Assembly: GCA_902572475.1 (NCBI GenBank)
Contig: CACGGB010000002.1
Location: 1-64,000, forward strand
DNA: 64,000 bases
DNA from: an uncultured Pelagibacteraceae bacterium
Lineage (GTDB): Bacteria > Pseudomonadota > Alphaproteobacteria > Pelagibacterales > Pelagibacteraceae
Reading direction: 5' to 3'
Position numbers and translations under genes: made by a program. Within the stretch, counting starts at the first letter, position 1. Each line of letters begins with the position of its first letter. Below are positions 50,432 through 59,659 of the stretch, piece by piece. The notes under the pieces are model-generated. The model was not told the origin of the DNA. It did not search any database and worked only from the letters and a program-made list of their open reading frames with translations.

Positions 50432-51187
50432 ATGAGTAAAATAAAAGCGGAAAATGTAAATGTTTATTACGGATCCAAACAGGCATTATTTGACGTCTCT
50501 ATAGATATAGCAGAAAAAGAAGTTACAGCTTTAATTGGACCATCTGGGTGTGGAAAGTCTACTTTCTTAAGATGCTTGAACAGGATGAACGACGTCATAG
50601 AAATTTGTAGAGTTGAAGGCAGTATTAAAATGGACAACCTAGAACTGAATTCAAGAAAGTTAGATGTTGTGAGACTTAGGGAGAACGTTGGTATGGTTTT
50701 TCAAAAACCCAATCCATTCCCTAAAACAATTTATGAAAATGTAGCTTATGGTCCTACTATTCACGGTATTGCACAGAGCAAAGAAGAAATGGATCAAATA
50801 GTTGAAACAAGTTTGAAAAAAGCTGCCTTGTGGAACGAAGTTAAAGATAGACTTGATGAAATCGGAACTGGCTTATCAGGAGGTCAACAGCAACGACTAT
50901 GTATTGCTAGAGCTATATCTGTAAGTCCAGAAGTGATTCTTATGGACGAACCATGTTCAGCGCTTGACCCAATAGCAACAGCTCAAATTGAAGAACTTAT
51001 AGATGATCTTAAAAAAGAGGTCACAATTGTGATAGTTACCCACTCAATGTCACAAGCAGCTAGGGTATCTCAAAAAACAGGTTTCTTTCATTTGGGAAAA
51101 CTTATAGAATTTGGACCAACAGATAAAATATTTAAAAATCCTGATAATCAGCAAACTCAGGATTATATTACAGGAAGGTTTGGTTAA
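50432..51187 (+). CDS. pstB: Phosphate ABC transporter ATPase PstB
   Basis: A 251-residue ATPase. Walker [10 protein letters not shown] near 35, [12 protein letters not shown] near 87, signature [14 protein letters not shown] near 149, Walker [13 protein letters not shown] near 169 and the H-loop His in VTHSMSQA near 202. Starts immediately after the pstA stop and shares a base with the phoU start. Confidence 0.96.
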   Translation: MSKIKAENVNVYYGSKQALFDVSIDIAEKEVTALIGPSGCGKSTFLRCLNRMNDVIEICRVEGSIKMDNLELNSRKLDVVRLRENVGMVFQKPNPFPKTIYENVAYGPTIHGIAQSKEEMDQIVETSLKKAALWNEVKDRLDEIGTGLSGGQQQRLCIARAISVSPEVILMDEPCSALDPIATAQIEELIDDLKKEVTIVIVTHSMSQAARVSQKTGFFHLGKLIEFGPTDKIFKNPDNQQTQDYITGRFG

Positions 51188-51867
51188 TGAGTGAAAAACC
51201 GCACATTGTAAAATCTTACGAAGAGCAACTTCAGTTATTAAAAGATACAATAGTGAAAATGGGAACTGGAGTTGAGAAACAGCTTGAAAACACTATTCAA
51301 TCTTTAGTTAAAAAAGACATTAGTTTAGCAGAAAAATCTATCAAAGATGACGAATTGACTGATAAGTATGAAATAAATATAGAAGAGCAAGTTGTAAATT
51401 TGATTGCCTTAAGGCAACCTATGGCAATAGATTTAAGAGAAACAGTTGTTGCCTTAAAAGTTTCTTCAGACTTAGAGAGAATTGGTGATTTAGCAAAAAA
51501 CATCTCAAAACGATTAACTAAAATTGGAACTGATTTACCTAATGATATTACTAAAAATTTCGAAATAGCTGGTTTAAAAGCATCAAAACAAGTCAATGCA
51601 GTTTTAAATTCGTATTTACATAGAGCTAAAGATACAGCAGAAAATGTTTGGAATTCTGATGAAGAAATAGATCAAATGACTAATTCTAATATGGAAGCTG
51701 CAGTAAAGCATTTAGAAAAAAATAAAAACGATGTACAAAAAGTAACCCAACTACTTTTCATGCTTAAAAATATTGAGAGGATTGGAGATCATGCAACCAA
51801 TATTGCAGAGCAAGTTTATTTTCTGATTACAGGAGATTATTTAGAGGGAGACCGACCAAAAGGATAA
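51187..51867 (+). CDS. phoU: Phosphate transport regulator PhoU
   Basis: A 226-residue all-helical protein with two three-helix repeats, each holding a metal-binding acidic pattern (the E/DxxxD around SSDLERIGDLAKNI near residue 92 and LKNIERIGDHATNIAEQV near 197). It links the Pst transporter to PhoR and restrains the kinase when phosphate is plentiful. Overlaps pstB and phoB by one base each, so stoichiometry is coupled. Confidence 0.95.
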   Translation: MSEKPHIVKSYEEQLQLLKDTIVKMGTGVEKQLENTIQSLVKKDISLAEKSIKDDELTDKYEINIEEQVVNLIALRQPMAIDLRETVVALKVSSDLERIGDLAKNISKRLTKIGTDLPNDITKNFEIAGLKASKQVNAVLNSYLHRAKDTAENVWNSDEEIDQMTNSNMEAAVKHLEKNKNDVQKVTQLLFMLKNIERIGDHATNIAEQVYFLITGDYLEGDRPKG

Positions 51868-52550
51868 TGAGGGCAAATTTATTCATTGTTGAAGATGAAA
51901 TACCCATCGTAACTTTACTTAAATACAATTTAGAAAAAGAGGGTCACAAAGTTGATTATGCAGTCAATGGAGAAGACGCTATTAGAAATATAAAGGAAAA
52001 AAATCCTGATTTAATTTTATTAGATTGGATGTTGCCAGATATTTCAGGTGTTGAAGTCTGTAAAAATTTGAAAAGAAGCAATCTTCACAAAAATATCCCA
52101 ATCATTATGTTAACAGCCAAAGGTGAGGAAGAAGACAAACTTAAAGGATTTGAAACAGGAGCTGATGACTACGTAACTAAGCCATTCAGCCAAAAAGAAC
52201 TTATTGCAAGAGTTAACGCTTTATTAAAGAGATCTAAACCAAGTGTTGCCGCTGATGTTGTAGTATTTGAGGATCTTAAAGTAGATAGAGTTCAACGAAG
52301 AGTTTATAGAGCAGATAAACAAGTTATAGTTGGCCCAACCGAATTTAAACTAATTGATTTTTTAATAAAGAATCCAAAAAGAGTATATTCGCGTGAGCAA
52401 CTTCTAAATTCTGTATGGGGAGATGATATTTATGTTGAGTCCAGAACTATAGATGTTCATATAAGAAGACTAAGAAAAGCAATAAATATTGATGGCAAGA
52501 AAGATCTTATCAGAACAGTAAGATCTGCTGGCTATTCCTTAGATGTTTGA
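51867..52550 (+). CDS. phoB: Phosphate regulon response regulator PhoB
   Basis: A 227-residue OmpR-family regulator. Receiver domain residues 1-120 with the phosphoacceptor Asp in LILLDWMLPD (near 53) and Lys in YVTKPFS (near 104). The winged-helix domain spans about 130-226, with GPTEFKLIDFLIKNPKRVYSREQLL and the recognition-helix region VESRTIDVHIRRLRKAI (quoted in part). It would bind the direct repeats seen before pstS and plcP. The 3' end overlaps the convergent SixA-like gene by 19 bp. Confidence 0.95.
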   Translation: MRANLFIVEDEIPIVTLLKYNLEKEGHKVDYAVNGEDAIRNIKEKNPDLILLDWMLPDISGVEVCKNLKRSNLHKNIPIIMLTAKGEEEDKLKGFETGADDYVTKPFSQKELIARVNALLKRSKPSVAADVVVFEDLKVDRVQRRVYRADKQVIVGPTEFKLIDFLIKNPKRVYSREQLLNSVWGDDIYVESRTIDVHIRRLRKAINIDGKKDLIRTVRSAGYSLDV

Positions 52551-53056
52551 AGATCTTTTGGCTTTATAAATGATATTAATTTTCCTTTAACTTTTGATAA
52601 CTTTTCCCAATCATTGAAATTAAAACTTACTTCAGCAACGGCTGCAGTAGGAAATTTTCTTTTTAAATTTTCAAATTGTTCGGAGTTTTCTTTAAGACAG
52701 ATTCGATTTATGAGTTCACTAATTGAAGGTTCATGATTGATTAAAAGTAAAGTTTTATAATTATCAACTGTTTGTTTTAAGATATGAATAATTTCATCCT
52801 CACTAGCATGATAAAGCGCTTTTTTTTTAATAATTTTCTTAAAACTGATTTTTTCTGACAATATATTTAATGTTTGTATTGTCCTTTTTGAGGATGAGCA
52901 ATAAACTAAATCAAATTTTAACTTCTTTTTAATAAAAAATTCACAAATTAATTTTGCTGAATTTTTCCCTCTTTTATTCAATGGCCTGTCATGATCATCT
53001 AAATTTGGAAAATCCCAACTAGATTTAGCATGTCTCATCGCATATAATTTAAACAT
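52532..53056 (-). CDS. SixA-like phosphohistidine phosphatase
   Basis: A 174-residue histidine phosphatase-superfamily protein. The catalytic RHA motif is in LYAMRHAKSSWD at the N-terminus, followed by DHDRPLNKRGKNSA near 21 and the second His in LLINHEPSI near 108. SixA removes phosphate from phosphohistidine on Hpt domains or EIIA-Ntr proteins. Located between phoB and ppk, it may act on a phosphorelay linked to phosphate, which is inference from position. Confidence 0.85.
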   Translation of the reverse strand: MFKLYAMRHAKSSWDFPNLDDHDRPLNKRGKNSAKLICEFFIKKKLKFDLVYCSSSKRTIQTLNILSEKISFKKIIKKKALYHASEDEIIHILKQTVDNYKTLLLINHEPSISELINRICLKENSEQFENLKRKFPTAAVAEVSFNFNDWEKLSKVKGKLISFIKPKDLQTSKE

Positions 53057-53078
53057 ATTTTTAATTTAACATTTAAAT

Positions 53079-55205
53079 ATGTCGAAAGCATCATTTTCAG
53101 AAAACGCTAATATTAGCAATCAACTCATAAACAGAGAATTATCTTGGCTTCAGTTTAATGATCGTGTTTTAGAAGAATCAAAAGATAAAACAAATCCTCT
53201 ATTTGAAAGAGTAAAATTTTTATCAATCGCAGGTACAAATTTAGATGAATTTTTTATGGTAAGAGTCGCTGGACTTTTTAATCAAATTAAAGATGGTTTT
53301 GACGAATTAAGCGCAGATGGATTAACTGCAGAGGATCAATTGAATAGGGTCGTATTAAAAACTAAAGATCTATTAAAGAAGCAAAACGAAGCATTCCTAG
53401 AGTTGAAAAAAGAGCTATCGAAAGAAAAAATTTTCATTCGAAAAATGTCAGAACTAAATAAGAAGGATCTTATGTATCTAAGAGAATATTTTCAGGAAAC
53501 AATTTATCCTATAATAACACCTACTGCCATTGACCCATCACATCCCTTTCCTTTTATACCAAATAAAGGCCAAGCAATTTTACTAAGAATGACTAGAATA
53601 AAAAAAAAAAGAGAACTAAATGCAATTATAGTTATACCAAGAGCACTTCCAAAATTTGTATCTCTAAACAATTCTGAAACAATAAATGAATTTGTCACAA
53701 TTGATGACGTAATTTGTAAATTTGCTAATGAAATATTTCCAGACCATAATATCGAGGCAAGTTTGCAGTTTAAAATAATTAGAGACAGCGAAATTGAAAT
53801 AGATGATGAAGCTGCTGATCTTGTGAGATATTTTGAAAAAGCAATTAAGAAAAGAAGAAGGGGAAACGTAGTTAAACTCGAAGTAATCACTAATTCAAAC
53901 AAAAAACTTTTAAATTTTATTTCAAAAAAATTTAAAATGGATGAAGATCATATTTATGAGGTTGAAGGATTGGTTGGAATACAAGATATAGATGAAATTT
54001 GTAAAAAGAAAGATCCAAAGCTGAGATTTAAAAAGTTTAATCCTAGAGAAGTTGAAAGATTGAAGGAATTTGATGATAAATTTTTTTCAGCTATAAGAAG
54101 TAAAGATTTTGTTGTACACCACCCTTTTGAAACTTTTGATGTAGTAATTCAATTTTTAGAAGCTGCAGCAAAAGATCCCAAAGTTATCGGTATCAAACAA
54201 ACTTTGTATCGAACCACACCTGACTCTCCTATCGTAAAAGCACTAAGTAGAGCAGCAGAAAACGGAAAAGTTGTTACAGCCGTAATAGAAATAAAAGCTC
54301 GATTTGATGAGGAAGCTAATATTGAATTATCTAGGAAACTAGAGAAAGCTGGCGTTCAAATTGTTTACGGATTCGCAAAATATAAAACGCATGCAAAGGC
54401 AAGTTTAGTTTTAAGAAAAGAAGGAGCTAAAACGCGAAGCTATGTTCACTTAGGTACAGGAAACTATCATCCAATTAACGCAAAAATTTATACTGACTTA
54501 TCACTGTTTAGCTCTAATCAAGACTTGGCCAAAGATGTCGAAAAATTTTTCAATTATGTAACTGGTTATGCAAAACCAAAAAAATTGAATAAAATTTTTA
54601 TGTCTCCATTAAATAGCAGGAATTTTTTTGAAGAAAAAATTGAAAATGAAATTGTAAATGCAAGTAAAGGAAAACCTGCAGAAATATGGGCAAAAATGAA
54701 TTCTCTTGTAGACCCTGGAATTATTAAGAAATTTTATGAAGCTTCAAACGCAGGAGTAAAAATAAATTTATCAGTAAGAGGAGTGTGTTGCTTAAGACCT
54801 GGAATTAAAGGTCAATCTGAAAATATAAAAGTAAAAAGCCTTATTGGCAGATTTTTAGAACACTCAAGAATTTATTGTTTTGCAAATGGTAGTTCTATGC
54901 CCTCTCGAGAGAATCAGGTATATATTTCATCTGCAGATTTAATGCCTAGAAATTTAGATAGAAGAATTGAAATAATAATTCCGATAGAAAACAATACTGT
55001 GCATGAGCAAATTTTAGATCAAATTATGTTAGCTAACTTTAAAGATAAATCAGAAACATGGTATTTAGATAGTTTGGGAAACTATCATAAAGAACAAGAA
55101 AAAGGCTTTTCCGCACATTCCTATTTCATGAAGAACCCAAGTTTATCAGGTCGTGGTAAGTCAATTTTAAGAGCTAAACCTCAAAATTTAAGATTAGTAA
55201 AATGA
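53079..55205 (+). CDS. ppk: Polyphosphate kinase 1
   Basis: A 708-residue PPK1 that reversibly polymerises the gamma-phosphate of ATP. N-terminal domain SWLQFNDRVLEES near residue 23 and LDEFFMVRVAGL near 67. The catalytic domains show IGIKQTLYRT near 368, the autophosphorylated His in KYKTHAKASLV near 440, VHLGTGNYHP near 460 and the C-terminal RNLDRRIEI near 628. Length matches E. coli (688). It overlaps ppx by 4 bp, so synthesis and breakdown of polyphosphate are encoded together. Confidence 0.96.
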   Translation: MSKASFSENANISNQLINRELSWLQFNDRVLEESKDKTNPLFERVKFLSIAGTNLDEFFMVRVAGLFNQIKDGFDELSADGLTAEDQLNRVVLKTKDLLKKQNEAFLELKKELSKEKIFIRKMSELNKKDLMYLREYFQETIYPIITPTAIDPSHPFPFIPNKGQAILLRMTRIKKKRELNAIIVIPRALPKFVSLNNSETINEFVTIDDVICKFANEIFPDHNIEASLQFKIIRDSEIEIDDEAADLVRYFEKAIKKRRRGNVVKLEVITNSNKKLLNFISKKFKMDEDHIYEVEGLVGIQDIDEICKKKDPKLRFKKFNPREVERLKEFDDKFFSAIRSKDFVVHHPFETFDVVIQFLEAAAKDPKVIGIKQTLYRTTPDSPIVKALSRAAENGKVVTAVIEIKARFDEEANIELSRKLEKAGVQIVYGFAKYKTHAKASLVLRKEGAKTRSYVHLGTGNYHPINAKIYTDLSLFSSNQDLAKDVEKFFNYVTGYAKPKKLNKIFMSPLNSRNFFEEKIENEIVNASKGKPAEIWAKMNSLVDPGIIKKFYEASNAGVKINLSVRGVCCLRPGIKGQSENIKVKSLIGRFLEHSRIYCFANGSSMPSRENQVYISSADLMPRNLDRRIEIIIPIENNTVHEQILDQIMLANFKDKSETWYLDSLGNYHKEQEKGFSAHSYFMKNPSLSGRGKSILRAKPQNLRLVK

Positions 55206-56707
55206 AACCAGAATTAAAAAATCTTTTTAAATTTCAGTCTAATAAAAAGTCTAAGCAAGCCATAATAGATCTTGGATCAAATTCAGTAAGAATGCTCATA
55301 TACGATAATTTTAAAATTTCTCCAATCCCAGTCTTTAATGAAAAAGCAGTTTGCAAACTTGGAAAAAATTTAGATAAATCTAAAAAACTAAATCCCGATG
55401 GAATTAAAGGTTCTTTAAAAGTTCTAAATAGATTTAAAGAAATTTTAGATATTTCAGACATTCAAGATTTAGAAATTATTGCAACAGCAGCTTTTAGAGA
55501 GGCCACTGATGCAAGTGAATTTTTAAGAGAAATTGAAAAAATATTTAATAAAAAACCACTAGTATTATCTGGCGAGGAAGAAGCAAGAACATCAGCAAAT
55601 GGTGTAATGGTAGGATTTGATGAAGTAGATGGATTAGTTGCAGATTTAGGAGGTGGAAGTTTAGAACTTGCTAGAGTTTCTAAAAATCAAATTTTTGAAA
55701 CAACCTCTTTACCTCTTGGAGTATTAAGACTTGAAAATAATCCTATTATAAAAAAAAGAAATTTGGGAAAATATGTTAGAAAACTTTTAAGAGATGAAAA
55801 ATGGCTTTCTAAAAAGAAATTTAAAAATATTTATTTGGTAGGAGGGACTTGGAGATCATTATTTAAATATCATCTCTTTAAAGAAAAACACCCATTACAT
55901 ATTTTGCATCAATATAAACTCTCAAAAGATGTAGCAGTAAAATACTTAAATAGAATCTCAAAATTTAATAAATCATCTTTGAAATTAATGGAATATATTA
56001 CTAAATCTAGAACTCCCTATTTACCTTTTAGCTCTATAATACTAAACGAAATAATTGAAGCAGCAAGCCCCTCAAAAGTTATTTGCTCAATCAGTGGACT
56101 GAGAGAGGGACATATGAATACAATTATAAACCAAGGAATGAGCGAGGATGAAATTTTCAAATTAAAAACTGACGGTATATCTTTTAAAAAAGGGGACTAT
56201 GGAAAGAGTTTTGAGAAATATTTTAATTTTATTTCACCATTATTTGAAGACAACGAATATTTTAATCGAAGATTACTAACCTTGGCTTGCATCTTAAGTA
56301 AAATGGATTGGGGCCTAGGAGCTTTTCAAAAAGCAGAATTAGTTTTTATGGAAGTGTTAAATACTCCATTACTAAAACTAGAACATAGAGATAGAGTAAA
56401 AGTTGCATCAGCAAGTTTTTGGAGACATTGTGGCTTAAAATATAATCCGAATTATCAGTTTTTATCCTTATTAAATAACAACGAAATTTTATCCTCAAAG
56501 CAAGTGGGATCTGCTTTAAGATTAGCAGAGTCACTCACTAGCATGTCTTCTTTGTTGTTAGATGAATTTAAAATTTATAAAAGAAATAAGACTATTTTTT
56601 TGAAAATACCTAACAATCATAGCGATATTGTCTCAAAACAAGTAACTAAAAGACTTAAAAACCTGGCAAGAGAGATGAATGTCGACTCCAATATCATTTA
56701 TTCTTGA
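55202..56707 (+). CDS. ppx: Exopolyphosphatase
   Basis: A 501-residue Ppx/GppA-family enzyme. IDLGSNSVRMLIYD near residue 22 and LVADLGGGSLELARV near 145 are the two phosphate-binding loops of the actin-like ATPase fold. ATAAFREATDASEFL near 100 also fits. Residues ~320-500 form the helical HD-like domain. It releases phosphate from polyphosphate ends and may hydrolyse pppGpp. Coupled to ppk. Confidence 0.94.
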   Translation: MKPELKNLFKFQSNKKSKQAIIDLGSNSVRMLIYDNFKISPIPVFNEKAVCKLGKNLDKSKKLNPDGIKGSLKVLNRFKEILDISDIQDLEIIATAAFREATDASEFLREIEKIFNKKPLVLSGEEEARTSANGVMVGFDEVDGLVADLGGGSLELARVSKNQIFETTSLPLGVLRLENNPIIKKRNLGKYVRKLLRDEKWLSKKKFKNIYLVGGTWRSLFKYHLFKEKHPLHILHQYKLSKDVAVKYLNRISKFNKSSLKLMEYITKSRTPYLPFSSIILNEIIEAASPSKVICSISGLREGHMNTIINQGMSEDEIFKLKTDGISFKKGDYGKSFEKYFNFISPLFEDNEYFNRRLLTLACILSKMDWGLGAFQKAELVFMEVLNTPLLKLEHRDRVKVASASFWRHCGLKYNPNYQFLSLLNNNEILSSKQVGSALRLAESLTSMSSLLLDEFKIYKRNKTIFLKIPNNHSDIVSKQVTKRLKNLAREMNVDSNIIYS

Positions 56708-56808
56708 AAATTAATAAATCTTTAACTTAATTTAAATATTTTTTTAGCATTTATATATTATTAACTGATTAACAGTCTCCCAACTGTGTTGTTAATTAAT
56801 TAGCCCAT

Positions 56809-56839
56809 CAGCCCAAGGTATCAATATTTCCTTGGGCTG
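56809..56839. terminator. Convergent hairpin between ppx and the aquaporin gene
   Basis: CAGCCCAAGG / CCTTGGGCTG, a 10-bp perfect stem with an 11-nt loop, between convergent genes. No U-run on either side. The remainder of the 140-bp gap shows only AT-rich sequence with a weaker ATTAACA/TGTTAAT pairing. Confidence 0.65.
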
Positions 56840-56847
56840 GCCTCCAA

Positions 56848-57495
56848 TTACAAAATAATTTTTCTGATTAAATAGACAGCCAATATTCCACCAAGCATCT
56901 CAGCAATGATATAGCTAGGAGTATTTAAGTAATTAATTCCAGTAAATGTGTCTGTAAAAGTTCTTGCGATTGCTACCGCTGGATTTGCAAAAGAAGTTGA
57001 AGAGGTAAACCAATACCCCGCTGTTATAAAAGTAGCTACTGATGAAGCGACCGCAAGTTTGCCACTCTTTAAAGATCCAAATATCACAAAAATTAATCCA
57101 AAAGTTGCAATGATCTCAGCTGTAAAAATATTTATTCCAGGTCTTATCTTCTGTGAAAGCTGCAACAAAGGAAGATCAAACATAAAATTAGCTAACATTA
57201 CCCCTAACATGCAACCTAAGATTTGAGCAGAGATATAAGTGATAATTAAATTTTTTTTAATCTTGTTGGTAAAATACATTGCTAAAGTAACGACAGGATT
57301 GAAATGTGCGCCGGAGATATCACCGATTGAAGTAATCAGAACAAATAATCCTGCACCTGTAGCTAAAGTATTCGCTATTAACATTACAGCGATATCATCA
57401 GTTAGATTTTGAGCCATAATACCTGAACCAACAATAATCATGACTAAAAAACAACTTCCTATAAATTCACCAATAAATATCTTTTTACTTTTCAT
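56848..57495 (-). CDS. MIP-family aquaporin/aquaglyceroporin (AqpS-like)
   Basis: A 215-residue channel with six membrane helices and two half-helix loops. The first NPA box reads GAHFNPVVTLA (Asn66-Pro-Val), the second SFANPAVAIARTFTD (Asn171-Pro-Ala), followed by the pore Arg. It overlaps arsC by 11 bp. In Sinorhizobium meliloti an aquaglyceroporin, AqpS, paired with ArsC lets arsenite leave the cell, and the same arrangement here suggests that role. Water or glycerol transport is the alternative. Confidence 0.87.
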   Translation of the reverse strand: MKSKKIFIGEFIGSCFLVMIIVGSGIMAQNLTDDIAVMLIANTLATGAGLFVLITSIGDISGAHFNPVVTLAMYFTNKIKKNLIITYISAQILGCMLGVMLANFMFDLPLLQLSQKIRPGINIFTAEIIATFGLIFVIFGSLKSGKLAVASSVATFITAGYWFTSSTSFANPAVAIARTFTDTFTGINYLNTPSYIIAEMLGGILAVYLIRKIIL

Positions 57496-57928
57496 TTTTT
57501 ACCCAATGTTTAATTTTTTCATTAATTATATTATAAGTTTCTTCAGCTATTAAATTTATTTTATCTTTATTTTTAGTTTTTTTAATTTTTTCAACAGGGT
57601 CCGCGATGTCCCAGTGCGTAATGGTCTTTTTTTTGGGCCATACAGGACAAACTTCTTTATTGGCGTTATTACAAACTGTAATCACGTAATCAATATCAAT
57701 ATCATTTTTTAAAAATTCATCAAAATTTTTCGAATAATACGTGGCTAAATTAAATTTTTTTCCTTCTAGATACTCTTTAATGTAGGGATTGATTTTCCCT
57801 GAAGGATTACTTCCAGCGCTAAATGCGATGAATTGATTTCGGAAATTATTGTTTACAATACTTTCCGCTATTATGCTTCTCGCAGAGTTTCCAGTACAAA
57901 CAAATAATATTGTTTTTATTTTCCTCAT
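57485..57928 (-). CDS. arsC: Arsenate reductase, low-molecular-weight phosphatase type
   Basis: A 147-residue thioredoxin-coupled ArsC. The phosphatase loop is FVCTGNSARS (Cys11 to Arg17, CX5R). The redox cysteines used in the intramolecular relay are Cys86 and Cys94 in VITVCNNANKEVCPVW, and HWDIADP near residue 108 supplies the catalytic Asp. It reduces arsenate to arsenite, which leaves by the overlapping channel gene. Placed next to phosphate-uptake genes, since arsenate enters through phosphate transporters. A thioredoxin is encoded at 22379. Confidence 0.92.
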   Translation of the reverse strand: MRKIKTILFVCTGNSARSIIAESIVNNNFRNQFIAFSAGSNPSGKINPYIKEYLEGKKFNLATYYSKNFDEFLKNDIDIDYVITVCNNANKEVCPVWPKKKTITHWDIADPVEKIKKTKNKDKINLIAEETYNIINEKIKHWVKNEK

Positions 57929-57954
57929 AAAAAATGTACTGAAGTGTCCCGAAC

Positions 57955-58182
57955 TTACGGAACCAAAATTTGATAAAAACCAATAATAAATAATGGAATC
58001 TGTAACCCAAAATTGGTTAATATTGCTTTATCCTTAGAAATAAAACCTGCAATTGTCCAACCAACAACTCCCGCTCCATGAAACATTATATTTACTGGAT
58101 ACATATTCAAATTTGTTAATAAAATACCTGTAAGAACTAAAAAAGTACTTAACCATTTAAGGTATTTTTTAATAAACTTCAT
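57955..58182 (-). CDS. Small membrane protein of unknown function
   Basis: A 75-residue protein with probably three hydrophobic stretches (about residues 8-22, 30-48 and 55-73). The frame runs to a TTG two codons earlier, but the ATG at 58182 is the natural start. No family recognised. 33 bp downstream of gcrA and 26 bp upstream of arsC on the same strand, so it may be co-transcribed with either. Confidence 0.6.
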   Translation of the reverse strand: MKFIKKYLKWLSTFLVLTGILLTNLNMYPVNIMFHGAGVVGWTIAGFISKDKAILTNFGLQIPLFIIGFYQILVP

Positions 58183-58215
58183 AATCAATTATATGATTGT
58201 AATGTTAAAGTTTTG

Positions 58216-58710
58216 TTAACCAGACGAGGCTTTAACTTTTTTCTCGATAAATTCTGGTATCTCATCACCAAGATCATCGTCTTTTTGATTTTTAGGTTGA
58301 AAGGCATACAAAACATGAAGTTTGCAATAAGGAAAATCTCCTTCAGGCTTTCTACCGCAAAAATAGAATTTCTCCTCATTAGGATGACCGATAGGCCACT
58401 TGCATGTTTCATCTGTTAGTTCTTCAAGTGATTTCGGGTTTTCTGGCTCAAAGTTTTTATCTAATAATATTGATTGAAATTTAGCTTTTCTTGATGTCGG
58501 CGCGGGTCCTCTTCTAATCTGCTTATTATCATTGGTTCTAGGTGAATTAGATTGCTTAGAAGGGGCTCTAGCTTCTAAATTTAATCTATGAGCTTTTCCA
58601 ATTACTGCGTTTCTAGTGGTGTCACCTAGTTCTTCGGCTATCTGACTTGCAGTATGCCCTTTTGACCAGAGTTCTTTTAATTTAGCGACTTTTTCTTCTG
58701 TCCAACTCAT
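58216..58710 (-). CDS. gcrA: Cell-cycle regulator GcrA
   Basis: A 164-residue GcrA-family protein. The N-terminal DNA-binding domain is canonical (WTEEKVAKLKELWSKGHTAS and GKAHRLNL, residues 3-50). A basic linker follows, then a C-terminal domain with CKWPIGHP near 122 and YCKLH near 145 that contacts RNA polymerase sigma-70. In Caulobacter GcrA acts at promoters whose GANTC sites are methylated by CcrM. It marks the genome as alphaproteobacterial. Confidence 0.94.
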   Translation of the reverse strand: MSWTEEKVAKLKELWSKGHTASQIAEELGDTTRNAVIGKAHRLNLEARAPSKQSNSPRTNDNKQIRRGPAPTSRKAKFQSILLDKNFEPENPKSLEELTDETCKWPIGHPNEEKFYFCGRKPEGDFPYCKLHVLYAFQPKNQKDDDLGDEIPEFIEKKVKASSG

Positions 58711-58846
58711 AGTATATAATTACAATATTTAGTAATTATTAAAAACTTAGGGCATAATATTGGGGTTTAAAACATTAAAACGCATCAAAGCTGTGAGTAG
58801 ATTTAGTTTTGCACAGTTTTTTTAATAACAGGTTATAAGACTATCA

Positions 58847-59659
58847 ATGGTTGAAATTTCGAAAAAATATAAAATTGGAAAAAGAAGATTTGGATTAGTT
58901 AATTGGTGCGGAACATGGACTTTATACAAAAAAGAAGTTCTGAGATTCTTAATTGTGTGGATACAAACTATTTTTTCTCCACTAATTTCATCTTTACTCT
59001 TTTTACTTGTCTTATCTTTAGCTATTGGAGCAGATAGAGGTGATGTTCTTGGAGTACCTTTTATAACTTTTTTAGCGCCAGGGTTGATTTCTATGCAAGT
59101 AATTCAGCAATCCTTTTCTCATTCTTCATCATCTTTTATGATTAAAAAAATTGATGGAACTATAGTTGATTTATTATTTGCTCCCTTGTCTGCTGGAGAA
59201 GTTACGATCTCAGTTTCTCTTGCGGCTGTAACAAGAAGCGTAGTAATCGGATTAGTCTCAATTATTGTATTTCATCTGATTATTGATATTGAAATAAAAA
59301 ATTACTTAATGCTAATATCGTTCACCTTACTTTCTTCATTTATCTTAGGAAATATTGGAATAATTGCTGGGCTATGGGCTGAAAAATTTGATCACATGGC
59401 GACAGTTACTAACTTTGTAATAGTTCCATTATCTTTCTTATCAGGTACTTTTTATTCAATAGAGAGACTCCCTGATTTTTTGCAAGCAGTAAGTAAAGTA
59501 AATCCATTTTTTTATATGATTGATGGTTTTAGATATAGTTTTATTGGCACTTCAGACGGTTCAATCTCTGTTGGTTTAGTATATTTAACTGCCCTAAGCT
59601 TTGTTAGCTGGCTTGTTTGTTATTTATTGTATAAAAAAGGCTATAAAATAAAATCATGA
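58847..59659 (+). CDS. ABC-2 type transporter permease
   Basis: A 270-residue membrane protein with six hydrophobic segments. FLAPGLISMQVIQQSFSHSS near residue 73 and PLSFLSGTFYSIERLPDFLQ near 198 (quoted up to 20 residues) are typical of the ABC-2 permease family that exports polysaccharides, lipids or drugs. No ATPase gene lies next to it in this window, so its partner must be elsewhere. It overlaps argD by 4 bp. The 136-bp gap upstream of it shows no recognisable element. Confidence 0.88.
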   Translation: MVEISKKYKIGKRRFGLVNWCGTWTLYKKEVLRFLIVWIQTIFSPLISSLLFLLVLSLAIGADRGDVLGVPFITFLAPGLISMQVIQQSFSHSSSSFMIKKIDGTIVDLLFAPLSAGEVTISVSLAAVTRSVVIGLVSIIVFHLIIDIEIKNYLMLISFTLLSSFILGNIGIIAGLWAEKFDHMATVTNFVIVPLSFLSGTFYSIERLPDFLQAVSKVNPFFYMIDGFRYSFIGTSDGSISVGLVYLTALSFVSWLVCYLLYKKGYKIKS

